Of a stretch of DNA of 28,319 nucleotides, positions 1 through 8,578 are shown piece by piece (the first letter of the stretch is position 1; every line of letters starts with the position of its first letter). The position numbers were made by a program, and so were the translations under genes. The notes beneath the pieces are model-generated. The model did no database searches and was not told where the DNA came from. It saw only the letters and a list, made by a program, of their open reading frames with translations. The stretch is from CAYRYU01 sp964428355 (GTDB lineage: Bacteria > Muiribacteriota > Ozemobacteria > Ozemobacterales > Ozemobacteraceae): assembly GCA_964428355.1 (NCBI GenBank), contig CAYRYU010000093.1, positions 1 through 28,319 on the forward strand, given 5' to 3'.

Positions 1-47
1 ATGATTCCAGGGATTTTCGCCGATTCTGCCGGGCTGGAGTCGTATGC

Positions 48-56
48 TGGTATAAT
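48..56 (+). promoter_or_regulatory. Extended -10 promoter for the first membrane-protein pair
   Basis: TGG followed by TATAAT (51-56) is a perfect extended -10 element. No good -35 hexamer is seen at 16-18 bp upstream, which is usual for extended -10 promoters. Transcription would start near 63 and leave a leader of about 120 nt before the start codon at 183. The same nine bases occur before the SpoIIE-type gene at 1418-1426. Confidence 0.55.
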
Positions 57-88
57 GCCCTGGTGAAAAGCTGATTTCATCCATCCCC

Positions 89-109
89 GACCGGGACGGT
101 CATGTTTTT
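89..109 (+). other. Small leader hairpin followed by T run
   Basis: A perfect 5-bp stem (89-93 with 97-101, loop GGA) is followed by ATGTTTTT. It lies in the leader between the promoter at 48-56 and the first gene. It could be a weak attenuator or pausing site. The stem is short, so chance is possible. Confidence 0.2.
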
Positions 110-133
110 GGACTGGAGTGAAGGGGGAATCTC

Positions 134-193
134 ATGCCCAGGACTTTCTCGATCATCCGTATCAAACGATTGCGGGGGAAAAATGGCGATTGA
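134..193 (+). CDS. Possible 19-residue basic leader peptide
   Basis: An ATG at 134 has a good Shine-Dalgarno sequence (AAGGGGG at 121-127, spacing 6). It opens a 19-codon frame rich in Arg and Lys that ends with TGA at 191-193, overlapping the start of the membrane protein at 183 by 11 nt. This arrangement could couple translation of the two. There is no other support for a real peptide, and short frames with a ribosome site occur by chance. Confidence 0.25.
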   Translation: MPRTFSIIRIKRLRGKNGD

Positions 194-764
194 CTGGAGC
201 GAGGATTTCGAGGGGCTGCTCAGGACGCAGAACAGAGTCCAGCTCTTGATCTGGGCCGCAATGATACTTTGTACCGCCGTTTATGTGCTCCTGGCCTACA
301 TCCTGAACAACCTCGTAAAGATCAAGTTGCCAGAAGCACATGGGATCATTTTCCAGGCTGCCTTCCTCCTGGCCGTGATATCAGCCGCCGGCTCGGTGTT
401 CTTCCGGCGTTTCCGTTTGGCCCCGCAGCGTCTTGCCCTTGTACTGACGGTTCCACCGGACGCTGCGCGTCTTGCGGTCGGGGCTTTTGCGAAGGGCAGC
501 CCCGGTGAGGAAAAGGTGAACAGGTTATCCGATTCGGAGCGCCGGTTGTTTTCCCTGGTCCTTTACCTGGGCGTCACCAATCTTGTCTGTTTCGCACTCA
601 ACGAGGTGGTGGTGATGAGCGGCCTCCTGTGCGCCCTTTTCGGGAAGGGCTTTTCCTCGATCCTGCCCTATGCCGTAGGGACTTTCGTTCTGGATTTTTT
701 GATGGCCCCCCGCCTCCGGGATCAGATCTCGCGGATCGCAAGGCAGCGGATGCCCGTCGGATAG
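183..764 (+). CDS. Hypothetical multi-pass membrane protein (193 aa)
   Basis: I do not recognise the family. Hydrophobic segments lie at about residues 21-42, 55-74, 122-140 and 143-172, so three or four membrane helices are likely, with a loop of about 45 residues between the second and third and a short basic C-terminus. The open frame extends upstream to an ATG at 102. I prefer the ATG at 183 because GGGGGA lies just upstream at a suitable distance and the residues before it do not look like protein. The next gene starts 13 bp downstream on the same strand, so the two are probably co-transcribed from the promoter at 48-56. Function is unknown. Confidence 0.6.
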   Translation: MAIDWSEDFEGLLRTQNRVQLLIWAAMILCTAVYVLLAYILNNLVKIKLPEAHGIIFQAAFLLAVISAAGSVFFRRFRLAPQRLALVLTVPPDAARLAVGAFAKGSPGEEKVNRLSDSERRLFSLVLYLGVTNLVCFALNEVVVMSGLLCALFGKGFSSILPYAVGTFVLDFLMAPRLRDQISRIARQRMPVG

Positions 765-776
765 AAGCCGCTTTCG

Positions 777-1379
777 ATGTTTCCGATCCCAGCTCCCCAG
801 GCATATCTCCCTCCGCTGATATGTCTCGGATTCATCTTCATTTTCTACAAGCTGCTCCGAGGAGGGAAGATTGAGGAGAGGTTCGCACTTGGTGGGGGAG
901 CCTTCTTCCTGTTCCTATTCTTCCTTCTTCTTTTCCAGGGGATCCGGGAGGTAAGGTTCCTTGGGTATCTTCGCAACCTCCCCCCTGAAGAGGTTCGGGC
1001 GGTGTCCTTTTTCGACCTGGAACGTGGCCACTATGCTTTTGGTCCGGGTGACCCCGATTTCGCAAAGGTTTGCCTGGAAATCGAAATCACTGACAGAGCC
1101 AAGATCAGGGAAATCGTCCAGGCTCTCGGCAACCTGACTCCCTACGCCCCCAATCATGAAGGACCTCACCAGAGCTATGTCGTCAGGGTCGACCGGACGA
1201 GCGGTGACCCTTTCTGGTTCGTACTCGGACACGGAACGCGCCGCAACCGTCAGACGGCCTGGATCGAGTTCAACAGCAACATCACGGGTGGCTGGCATTC
1301 CGGGGTTTATCTCTCCCCGCCTCTCTACAAACTGCTGACCACAGGACCCGGTTTGGCAAAATGGAAATCATTCCCGTGA
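777..1379 (+). CDS. Hypothetical membrane-anchored protein (200 aa)
   Basis: Two hydrophobic segments (residues about 11-26 and 38-55) are separated by a short Lys/Arg/Glu loop. A soluble domain of about 140 residues follows, probably on the same side as the N-terminus, with mixed alpha/beta character and several Trp and Tyr near the end. I do not recognise this domain. The ATG at 777 has only a weak ribosome site. It follows the previous stop by 13 bp, so it is probably translated from the same message. It ends 64 bp before the SpoIIE-type gene, which has its own promoter. A small sensor or envelope accessory protein is possible, but nothing in the sequence shows a function. Confidence 0.6.
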   Translation: MFPIPAPQAYLPPLICLGFIFIFYKLLRGGKIEERFALGGGAFFLFLFFLLLFQGIREVRFLGYLRNLPPEEVRAVSFFDLERGHYAFGPGDPDFAKVCLEIEITDRAKIREIVQALGNLTPYAPNHEGPHQSYVVRVDRTSGDPFWFVLGHGTRRNRQTAWIEFNSNITGGWHSGVYLSPPLYKLLTTGPGLAKWKSFP

Positions 1380-1417
1380 TGGGGAGGCGATTCGATAACC
1401 CTTCTCTTTCTTGCGAT

Positions 1418-1426
1418 TGGTATAAT
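1418..1426 (+). promoter_or_regulatory. Extended -10 promoter for the SpoIIE-type phosphatase
   Basis: TGG plus TATAAT (1421-1426) matches the extended -10 consensus and repeats the element at 48-56. No convincing -35 is seen. Transcription would start near 1433, leaving a leader of only about 10-20 nt before the ATG at 1444 or 1453. Confidence 0.5.
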
Positions 1427-1443
1427 GCGAACCAGAGTGGTGG

Positions 1444-4368
1444 ATGAAGGTGATGGATAGGGTTGGAAGGATTGGCCGGACGTTGGGGATCGTGATCCTC
1501 CTCAGCGCACTCCCGCTCGCGACAATCGATTTCGCCATCCGGTATCTGCTTCGGTTGGGCCAGGAAAACCGCCGTCAGGAGCGGTTCCAGGAACTCGATG
1601 ACCATCTGGTCCGGCTTTCCAAGCTCAGCGACCCAGAAATCTTCCTGAGGGGAACCCTGATGCAGCTTGCCCGGAAAGCCGAAAAGAAAGCCGATCCGCT
1701 TCGCTGGCTTCTTCCCATGGTCAGGATCCTCGAAAAGAGATACCCCGATCTCTTCACTTTTCTCGTGTTCGACCGAAATGACAGGCTCATCCCACGGGAC
1801 CCTCCCGTCCTGGGCCGGGCGGTTGCCGAGAAGATCCTTGGAATCCTGCGCGAAAAGTTTTCCGTGGACCCCTGGTCGGAGGCCATCGTGCAAAAGATCG
1901 CCCAAAACAAGGGGATGATCCAGACCTATCTCGGATCGGTCTACAAGAGTGTCGATCTTTCGGGCGAAGGGTGGGAAAGGACTTCCAAGAAAGCTTCCAA
2001 ATCATGGTTCTTCTACCACCTCAGCGACGGGTTCGCCCTTTTCGCGCATGTCCATCGCCGGGGCCTTAGGCCGATGATGGGGTTGAAAAGCTGGGTCGCC
2101 AAGCCCCAGACGGGGCGGGTTTCCACCTTCCTCGTCGATTACTCATCCATGAAAGTCGACGGAGGGGGAGGTGAGCGAGAGAAGTCCCTTGCTGAGAAGG
2201 TCGCCGTCCGCTTCGAGAACGAAGCAGAGGATCACTTTCTCGAGGGGGGGTTCCAATGGTCCGTCATGATGCTGGACGATTCCTTCCGCCTTCTGGCCGC
2301 CGAGCGGGATGATTCCCAGAATGATTCGGAAGCCTGGTTGACGATGTTCCGGAGGTTCGCGGCCATCTTCCTTTTCCTCTCCTTCGTTATGGCGATCTGC
2401 TTCCTGAATCCAGAGAACCTTCCCTACGTCTCGATCAGGTGGAAACTCCTGCTTCTGTTCCTCTTTTCAGCCGGGTTTCCCCTCGCGATTCTGGCCGTGA
2501 CCGGCGGGGTGTATCTGCAGGAACGTCGGCACGCGATCATCCAGGAAACGCATCGGAAGCTGGTTGCCAACCTGCGCACCCTGGACTCGAAGCTTCCCAC
2601 GACCTTACGCATGTGCAAGGACCGGATCTTGAAAGTCCTTGGCAGGACCAACCTCGAAGCTCCGGGGGGGGTGGACCGCCTCCGGAAGGAGATCTCGGCC
2701 TTCTGCCGGAAGAACCTCGCGAGGAGTTCGATGATGATCGATCGCCGGGGGCGGGAGACCATGCTTCATTACGAATCGAGGACCACTTTCGGCAGCGCTG
2801 GAAGGATCATCAAGAGTTTCATGTTGCAGGTCCTGAAAAACGTGCGCGGGGAGGTTTCCGTCGATGCCGTCGACAAGGGTGCCCTCGAAAACGAGCTTCT
2901 CGCCGAAACCGTTGCGAAGGACACCAACTGGCGGCTTTTGGACGATCTCACCGAGAACATGGGAAAGGTTTTTCCCATCGAACTCGGCCCCGCACAATGG
3001 TTCTTCTTTGCCGATATCCTTCGCAACTCGAGGGGGGAGGCGGAAAACATCCTTTTCGTCGCCTGGGAAAAGGAGGATCTCATCAAGCTCTATCTGAGCC
3101 ATGGAATCCCTTTGAAACCCGCCGAGGACGGGTCCGAGATCTTCACCGTCGCCTTCAATTTCCACGAGCCTGTGGATAGGAAGCGGTTCCGCCCGGGAAC
3201 GCGAAGGATGCCACCTCTCCGCCTCTCGTTTCGCATGCACCCTCCCAAGAGGTTTCCCCGGGACGCCTGGGCCTTCATCCGGAACTCCCTGCGGACACGC
3301 CGGCTTTCCTTCCAGACGGTGAACTACAAGGGCGGCCGCGCTTTCCTCTGCGACTTTCCCGGAAATGTTCTTGGCAACCACTGCCTTTTCGCCTTGAAAC
3401 CGCTTTCCCCGGTGTTATCCGAGTTGGGCACCCTCCGGTGGCAGCTGTTCGCCTTCGGCCTGCTCAGCTTCGGATTCACCTCCGCCCTCGGGCTCCTCCT
3501 TGCCAGAAAGGTGCTCGAGCCGATCAAAGCCCTGGGAAAAGGGATAACCGCCGTCCGGGAACAGGATTTCCGCCACCGGGTCCCCGCCTCGGATCCCGAC
3601 GAACTGGGAGACCTTTCGCTGATGTTCAACCGGATGCTCGATGGCCTGCATGAAATGAACCTGGGCCGCCAGATCCAGGAAAAGCTCTTTCCGAAGAAGG
3701 TCCTGGAACTCAACGGATACCGGGTTTTCGGCCTTTCCCGTACCGCGACAGACCTGGGAGGGGATTACTTCGACTACCTCTCCTACGGCTCGGATCGCCT
3801 GCTCGTCATCATCGGGGATGTGACCGGTCACGGGGTCCCCGCTTCGCTTGTGATGGCCATGTCGAAAGCCACTGTTAACGCCCTGACCAGGCTCGACCAT
3901 CCCCCCCTCGCCATCCTGGAAAACCTCAACTCCGTGATCGAGGAAACGATGAAGAAGAAGCTCTTCATCACCCTGGCTGCTCTGTGGATAGACACCCGGA
4001 CACACGAAGCGATCCTGTTCAACTGCGGCCATCCCTTTCCCTTCCTTCGGACTCCCGCAGGCGGGATGGAGATGATCACGTCTCAGGGTTTTCCGGTCGG
4101 GGTCCGGCCGAAGTTGAACGTCAAGCCTGTAACCAGGCCGCTACTTCCCGGAGAGCAGCTGGTATTCTACACAGACGGGCTGGCCGAATCCCTTGGCTCC
4201 CACCAGGATGAAGAGTCGGGATTCGACCGGCTGGGGAAATTCATCGCCGGCCGTCCACGCCTTCCGGTCGAAGAGTCCTGCCAGGACATCCTGTTCAACC
4301 ATCCGGTAGTTCAACTGGGAACCCCGCTTCCAGACGACTTCACCGTTCTCTGCGTCGAAAGGACCTGA
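1444..4368 (+). CDS. SpoIIE-type Ser/Thr phosphatase with two extracytoplasmic regions and HAMP
   Basis: This 974-residue PP2C-like phosphatase would remove phosphate from a STAS-domain anti-sigma antagonist or similar partner. Membrane helices are at about 13-36, 305-321, 333-356 and 664-686. They leave two large extracytoplasmic regions (about 37-304 and 357-663) and a cytoplasmic C-terminus. The last helix is followed by a HAMP domain (about 687-737, VLEPIKALG start, DELGDL motif) and then the PP2C_SIG domain. Metal-binding motifs are visible: GGDYFD near 772, GDVTGHGVPASL near 791, YTDG near 909 and DDFTVL near 963. The sensor domains are not recognised. An alternative start lies at 1453. 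The STAS protein at 11005 is a possible partner, but no RsbW-type kinase is seen in the window. Two sensor regions in one chain is unusual; most relatives have one. Confidence 0.93.
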   Translation: MKVMDRVGRIGRTLGIVILLSALPLATIDFAIRYLLRLGQENRRQERFQELDDHLVRLSKLSDPEIFLRGTLMQLARKAEKKADPLRWLLPMVRILEKRYPDLFTFLVFDRNDRLIPRDPPVLGRAVAEKILGILREKFSVDPWSEAIVQKIAQNKGMIQTYLGSVYKSVDLSGEGWERTSKKASKSWFFYHLSDGFALFAHVHRRGLRPMMGLKSWVAKPQTGRVSTFLVDYSSMKVDGGGGEREKSLAEKVAVRFENEAEDHFLEGGFQWSVMMLDDSFRLLAAERDDSQNDSEAWLTMFRRFAAIFLFLSFVMAICFLNPENLPYVSIRWKLLLLFLFSAGFPLAILAVTGGVYLQERRHAIIQETHRKLVANLRTLDSKLPTTLRMCKDRILKVLGRTNLEAPGGVDRLRKEISAFCRKNLARSSMMIDRRGRETMLHYESRTTFGSAGRIIKSFMLQVLKNVRGEVSVDAVDKGALENELLAETVAKDTNWRLLDDLTENMGKVFPIELGPAQWFFFADILRNSRGEAENILFVAWEKEDLIKLYLSHGIPLKPAEDGSEIFTVAFNFHEPVDRKRFRPGTRRMPPLRLSFRMHPPKRFPRDAWAFIRNSLRTRRLSFQTVNYKGGRAFLCDFPGNVLGNHCLFALKPLSPVLSELGTLRWQLFAFGLLSFGFTSALGLLLARKVLEPIKALGKGITAVREQDFRHRVPASDPDELGDLSLMFNRMLDGLHEMNLGRQIQEKLFPKKVLELNGYRVFGLSRTATDLGGDYFDYLSYGSDRLLVIIGDVTGHGVPASLVMAMSKATVNALTRLDHPPLAILENLNSVIEETMKKKLFITLAALWIDTRTHEAILFNCGHPFPFLRTPAGGMEMITSQGFPVGVRPKLNVKPVTRPLLPGEQLVFYTDGLAESLGSHQDEESGFDRLGKFIAGRPRLPVEESCQDILFNHPVVQLGTPLPDDFTVLCVERT

Positions 4369-4398
4369 GCCGGTTGGACCCGCCTGCCGCGGTCACGC

Positions 4399-4454
4399 CC
4401 CCGGGGCTGAGGCCCTGGGGCTACGGCCCTGGGGCTATGGCCCTGGGGCTATGG
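4399..4454. repeat. 14-bp tandem repeat, four copies, between convergent genes
   Basis: The units are 4399-4412 (diverged), 4413-4426, 4427-4440 and 4441-4454, with the core CCTGGGGCTA. The array fills the space between the phosphatase stop (4368) and the stop of the convergent pseudopilin gene, whose TAG (4449-4451) lies inside the last unit. The units contain CC/GG self-complementary parts and could act as a two-way terminator, but there is no T run. Confidence 0.8.
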
Positions 4455-5252
4455 CCCCTGAATGACGGAGTGCCAGTTGCGTACTGCCCTCGGTTGGCGG
4501 GAGTAGGCATTGAAATACTCGGGATAGACGACATCGTAGAAGTCGGCGATGACGATGCCTTTCGTTCGGGCAAGGACCGAATCAGGGTTCTGGAGCTCTG
4601 TCGGATCTGTTTCCGGAAGCAAGTCCCTCAGTTGGAGGGTTACCCAGAAGTAGCCCCGGGTCTTTTGCGGGTCCGATTTGTTGTCCTGGGTAAGGATTTC
4701 GTGGGGCTGGATCCGGAAATAGTTCAACCGTTTCGTCAGGATATGGGTCCGCTTCCCATCTGGAAGGGCCCCGGCGTCAGGGTGGGCGGGATTGAGCTTT
4801 TCCTCCCGGACCAAGGCCAGGAGAGATGGCTTTCCCGGGGAGTCTCCTGGAATCTTCTCCAAGCGATAGGTGATCCGGCTTGCGAGACGCGGAGAGGGTG
4901 TCGTCGGCCCGGTCGACTTGACCATCTCCTGGATTCCGCCTTGAAGTGGAAACGAATAGAAGGAAAACTCGAACATCGGAGCGGTGCCCTTCTCGTCGCA
5001 GAAATCCCCCAGGGCGATGTCTCTCGTGTCGGCCTGGGGAGCGCTCGTGTCCAGGCATGCGTTCTTCAGGTCCTGGTGGACCTGTTGAATGACGCGGCGG
5101 GCTTCCAGCGTGGTGTCGATCTGTATCAGCCCTTTTCGCGATACTCGTGCTCCGGATCGCATGACCGCGAGTATCGGTCCGATCAGCAGCACGAGGCAGC
5201 CCGCCACGACCATGATCTCGACGAGGGTGGTTCCCCTGGCGGTTCTTTTCAT
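4449..5252 (-). CDS. PilW/GspJ-like minor pseudopilin (267 aa)
   Basis: The N-terminus has a class III signal: basic residues, RG, then TTLVE with Glu at +5 and a hydrophobic helix of about 20 residues, so prepilin peptidase would cut after Gly7. The rest is a periplasmic domain of about 235 residues, the size of PilW/GspJ-type proteins, which sit in the tip complex of a pilus or type II secretion pseudopilus. The ATG at 5252 overlaps the stop of the upstream gene (ATGA), so translation is coupled. The frame stays open for about 90 codons upstream, but that part overlaps the neighbour and does not look like protein. This is the last gene of the ECF-linked operon; its stop lies in the 14-bp repeat array. 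PilW versus GspJ cannot be decided. Confidence 0.85.
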   Translation of the reverse strand: MKRTARGTTLVEIMVVAGCLVLLIGPILAVMRSGARVSRKGLIQIDTTLEARRVIQQVHQDLKNACLDTSAPQADTRDIALGDFCDEKGTAPMFEFSFYSFPLQGGIQEMVKSTGPTTPSPRLASRITYRLEKIPGDSPGKPSLLALVREEKLNPAHPDAGALPDGKRTHILTKRLNYFRIQPHEILTQDNKSDPQKTRGYFWVTLQLRDLLPETDPTELQNPDSVLARTKGIVIADFYDVVYPEYFNAYSRQPRAVRNWHSVIQGP

Positions 5253-5728
5253 GGCGGCCTCTCGAAAAGGAGGACGGAAACCTGAATCTCGCTCCGGGAA
5301 AGCCAGGCCATCACACGGTTCTGTCCTGCGGGACGGACCGACACGGTGATTTTCATTCCCTGGGGGCTTTCCTGGACCGGCAGATTGTCGACTTCGATAT
5401 GGCGGGAAAAAAAGGTCACCTCCGAGGGGCGCGATATATCTGCATCGGAGGTATCCGAAACCTGCGTCCAGGTCTTCAGCGGATACTCGGGGTTTATGGG
5501 AATGGACTTCCCGTATTCCTTCAGCCATTCGAACCCAAGACCCCGGAATATTTCGATCGGTTCCATTGCGAGGGAAAGCGCCGTGAATTCGTAGTATGCG
5601 TCCATTGCCCCCTTGTTCGAGGCCTGGTTCATCCAGAGGAAAGCAAGGAGTGCGAGGGAGAGGAAGATCATCGCGACCAGGATTTCCACGAGCGTGAATG
5701 CGCGCTTTTCGTGCCTTTTCGTGCTCAT
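5249..5728 (-). CDS. PilV/GspI-like minor pseudopilin (159 aa)
   Basis: The class III signal reads KRAFTLVEILVAM: cleavage would fall after Ala10 rather than the usual Gly, with Phe at +1 and Glu at +5. A hydrophobic helix follows and then a domain of about 120 residues. Length and position between a long PilX/GspK-like gene and a PilW/GspJ-like gene fit PilV or GspI. The ATG at 5728 overlaps the preceding stop (ATGA), and the gene overlaps the following start in the same way, so three genes are translationally coupled. Ala at -1 is tolerated by prepilin peptidases but is less common. The paralogue in the second cluster is at 17310-17771. Confidence 0.83.
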   Translation of the reverse strand: MSTKRHEKRAFTLVEILVAMIFLSLALLAFLWMNQASNKGAMDAYYEFTALSLAMEPIEIFRGLGFEWLKEYGKSIPINPEYPLKTWTQVSDTSDADISRPSEVTFFSRHIEVDNLPVQESPQGMKITVSVRPAGQNRVMAWLSRSEIQVSVLLFERPP

Positions 5729-7839
5729 GGCTCGGGTTTTCCCTCTGGATCGCTCTCTTCGACCCGGTGGAATGTTACCCAACGCGAAATGTTGATCTGG
5801 AAAAGGTTTTCGGAAGGCGCCTTCAGGACGGGATCGTATTCCAGCGTGTTTTCCCCCGCGGTCGACCATTGCCCGGTTTCGAGGAAATCCACCGCGAGGC
5901 TTCCGAAAAGCTTCAGGGGCTTCGATGGACGAAGGCCGAGATAGTTGCTTCCGCCTCCCATGGCGATGAGGGATGCCTGGATCGGCTCCCCGGTTTCGAC
6001 GAAAATCGGCTCGTCCCTGGCATACAGGACGCAGATGGGATCGGCTCCGTTCGAACGGTCTTTCTCTATCCCGGATAGAAGGCGAAACCCCTTGGCCATT
6101 ATCACTCCACGTCCCCTGACCTTCAATCTGGGAATCGCAGGGTCACCGAGGACGAGAAAGGCATTGACACGGATGATTCCGCGAAGGTTGAGCGTCCCCT
6201 CCCGTGGGTCATAGAAGCCCAGCCTTTCAAATTGCTCCTGGGAAACCAGATCCCGGGCCCGGAGGTTCACGTGGCGGAAGGGTATCGAATCGAGGCCTCC
6301 GGCCGTGATATCGACGCTCTGGCCTTTGTAGCTGAAGAAGGCCGGAGGCGGGTTCTTGAACGTCTCCCCAACCGCCGCGGTCGGTCCCTGTTGTCCGCCT
6401 TTGAGGAGGAAATCGGCGTTGAAACGCGAAACGAGGGGAGGAGTCCCCGGTGGAACCTTCTTCTCGAGCGACTTGAGACCTTCACAGAACGCCTTGACGT
6501 CCTTGTCTCGCGGGGGAGGGTCAGAAAGCGGGATACAGGGCATCTTGGTTTCCCGGCACTCCTGGACCTGGTCGGACTCGGAATCACTCACCTTCGAGAC
6601 ATCGAGGTAGAAGTGGACGAAGGAGAGGAACCTCTGCCTGACCGCGCCCTCGAAGACGTTCTCGGCATTCGCCGGGATCGCGGCGACGGCGGGGTCTTTG
6701 GAAATGAGATTCAAGCCGGGAAGAAGATTCTCCTCCGCCCCCTTCGAGGCTGCCAGGACACCGTTTTTCGCCGAAAGTTCAAGCTGTGCGGCGGGAGAGC
6801 TCTTGTACCATTGTTCGTCCCTCACGAGAGGAACGTTTCTGGCGCTGAACACTCCTTCCATCCCTTTCAGGTAGTCCCGGAACTTTCCGAACTTCGGGAA
6901 GAGCAGAAGGCAGTCATCCAGGCCGACACGGAAGAAACCCTCCTTGTCGAACGTTGGGACCAGGGCCTTGTTTGCCTCGGCGATGTTCAGGAAGACGAGG
7001 TTCCCCTTCGGGGTTTCGTCCGCTCCAGCCGTGGATTGCCCATTCGGGTCGGATGTTCCTCCGAAGAAGACCTTGCCAAGCTTTTCCGGGGTCCTGAAAA
7101 GCTCGTCCTGGGATATCGAGATCCGGATATCACCCGGATTGATCGAGGTTCCCTTGCCGCGGCGGAACTCGAGCAACCCGCTCCGTACGAAAAGGGCATA
7201 GTCCAGAACGTAGTTCTGGGCGTAAGAGGTGCGGGGAAGACGGTTGTCCCTCTGGCTGACTATGGTCAGAATCTTGAAATCATGGTGCCGCAGGATCGTG
7301 CATACGGCCACGGGAGGCTTCTTCCCTCCTCCCGAGAGGGACCGGAGCCTTGCCGTCACGCCCAACTCGATTGTTCCCACGCCTTCGTTGGGGGGATACC
7401 TCGTTCCCCGGCTGTCCACATCGCGGAAGTCGACGAAACGTGCCCAGGCCTCGATCTCGGGAACGCAATCCAGCCTGACTAGAGAAGGGGAAAACTGGGT
7501 CGTGGTGGGGACCTGGATCGCGAGCTTTCCGCTGCGCGTTCCCGTCATCCATTTCCCCTCCGACGTCCCCGTATCCGAAGTGGCCTGGTAGAAACGCATG
7601 AAAGCCTCTTCGCTCGCGGCTTCCGCTATCTGGCGGGTGATCGCCTTCTGCTCGAACCTGAACGCCGTCGCTTGCGCCTGCCGCGAAAACAGGTGGAAAG
7701 CAACCGCCAGCGCCCCGAGGACCGACAGTGCCAGAAGAACGAAGAACATGATCGACCCTCGCGGCCCGGAGTGGAACCCTCCCCGTCCTTCAAACCGGGG
7801 CTGCGGGCTCGGATGGGTTTCAGCGATTGTTTTCTTCAA
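5725..7839 (-). CDS. Long PilX/GspK-like pseudopilus protein (704 aa)
   Basis: The N-terminus has PRGS followed by a hydrophobic helix and lacks Glu at +5, as in PilX and GspK, which cap the tip complex. Family members are usually 150-350 residues; this one is about 700. The C-terminal third (about residues 540-680) is rich in short beta-strand-like, Gly-containing segments that could form a beta-helix, but I cannot assign a family. I chose the TTG at 7839 because it keeps the RGS motif and encodes a basic N-terminus (KKTIAE); it overlaps the FecR gene by 20 bp. An ATG at 7749 with GAGGG upstream is possible but would remove the RGS site. The gene overlaps the next one by 4 bp. The paralogue in the second cluster is at 17776-20016. 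Confidence 0.75.
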   Translation of the reverse strand: MKKTIAETHPSPQPRFEGRGGFHSGPRGSIMFFVLLALSVLGALAVAFHLFSRQAQATAFRFEQKAITRQIAEAASEEAFMRFYQATSDTGTSEGKWMTGTRSGKLAIQVPTTTQFSPSLVRLDCVPEIEAWARFVDFRDVDSRGTRYPPNEGVGTIELGVTARLRSLSGGGKKPPVAVCTILRHHDFKILTIVSQRDNRLPRTSYAQNYVLDYALFVRSGLLEFRRGKGTSINPGDIRISISQDELFRTPEKLGKVFFGGTSDPNGQSTAGADETPKGNLVFLNIAEANKALVPTFDKEGFFRVGLDDCLLLFPKFGKFRDYLKGMEGVFSARNVPLVRDEQWYKSSPAAQLELSAKNGVLAASKGAEENLLPGLNLISKDPAVAAIPANAENVFEGAVRQRFLSFVHFYLDVSKVSDSESDQVQECRETKMPCIPLSDPPPRDKDVKAFCEGLKSLEKKVPPGTPPLVSRFNADFLLKGGQQGPTAAVGETFKNPPPAFFSYKGQSVDITAGGLDSIPFRHVNLRARDLVSQEQFERLGFYDPREGTLNLRGIIRVNAFLVLGDPAIPRLKVRGRGVIMAKGFRLLSGIEKDRSNGADPICVLYARDEPIFVETGEPIQASLIAMGGGSNYLGLRPSKPLKLFGSLAVDFLETGQWSTAGENTLEYDPVLKAPSENLFQINISRWVTFHRVEESDPEGKPEP

Positions 7840-8578
7840 CGTCTGGCGGAGGCATGGGTTGCGTTCCTCCCTTCGGCGCAAGGGAAGGAACGAGATCGAC
7901 TTTTTCGGTGGCCTGGAGGGTGAAGGAATCCCCTTCGCGGGGGACGACCCGAACCGTCCCGGAAAACACCTCGACCGAAGTCTTCTGGGAATCTACGAGG
8001 CATCGGAACTTCGTTCCCAGCACCTCGAGCATACCATGCGGAGTGCGGAGGGTAAACCCTTGCGGGGAAGGCTGGACGGTCACGGTGATGTCCCCTTCCG
8101 AAGCTTCGATTCCATGGTCCAGAAGCTTGATCCTGGCAGGCCCCGCCAGGTCGAGGTGATATCCGTGTGGGGAATCCCATGTCGAGCGGCTTCCCCTCGG
8201 AACCACGATCTCGGATTTCCCCACTCCTTCGCCGGACCCGGGTTTACGGTTGGAGTCGTGAATCGAATGTCCCACGAAGATCGCTATCAGCAAAACGGCC
8301 GCGAACGCGGCGATTCCGGTAAACCGGAATGTGGGACGAGGTACTGGTTCAGGGGAAGATGGGGCGCTTGCCAGGGAACCGACGATGCGATCTTTCATTC
8401 CCGAGAAGAAAGCCGGGGGAAATGCGGTGCGCGCAGTCTGGAGCCGTTCGGTGGTCGTCCTGAGCTCGCGACAGGAACCGCACACGGTCAGGTGCGCTTT
8501 CCCGGCTTCGGTGGGCGGGATGTCGCCGACGGTTTCGTCCAGAAACCGGATGCATTCCGGATCAGGCTTGATCATCAT
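7820..8578 (-). CDS. FecR-type anti-sigma factor with zinc-finger-like N-terminus (252 aa)
   Basis: A short cytoplasmic part carries HLTVCGSC (HxxxCxxC, residues 30-37), the motif of the ZAS anti-sigma domain. One membrane helix lies at about 85-106, and a periplasmic FecR-like beta-rich domain at about 120-220 (it includes GTKFRC and SGTVRV, typical of the family). Such proteins hold an ECF sigma factor at the membrane and release it on a signal. The gene overlaps the upstream sigma-factor gene by 17 bp and the downstream PilX-like gene by about 20 bp. That places a pseudopilin set directly behind its own regulator. In classical systems FecR listens to a TonB-dependent receptor; none is present here. 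Confidence 0.9.
   Translation of the reverse strand: MMIKPDPECIRFLDETVGDIPPTEAGKAHLTVCGSCRELRTTTERLQTARTAFPPAFFSGMKDRIVGSLASAPSSPEPVPRPTFRFTGIAAFAAVLLIAIFVGHSIHDSNRKPGSGEGVGKSEIVVPRGSRSTWDSPHGYHLDLAGPARIKLLDHGIEASEGDITVTVQPSPQGFTLRTPHGMLEVLGTKFRCLVDSQKTSVEVFSGTVRVVPREGDSFTLQATEKVDLVPSLAPKGGTQPMPPPDVEENNR

Noticed and set aside
1..66. 21-codon plus-strand frame at the left edge ending in TGA
   Set aside because: It could be the end of a gene that starts outside the window, but it is too short to judge and overlaps the promoter.
4374..5285. 303-codon plus-strand frame opposite the first PilW-like gene
   Set aside because: It starts in the tandem repeat, has no recognisable domain and is antisense to a clear pseudopilin gene with a prepilin signal.
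6232..7482. 416-codon plus-strand frame opposite the PilX-like gene
   Set aside because: It is a GC-rich shadow of the minus-strand gene, with no ribosome site or family motif.
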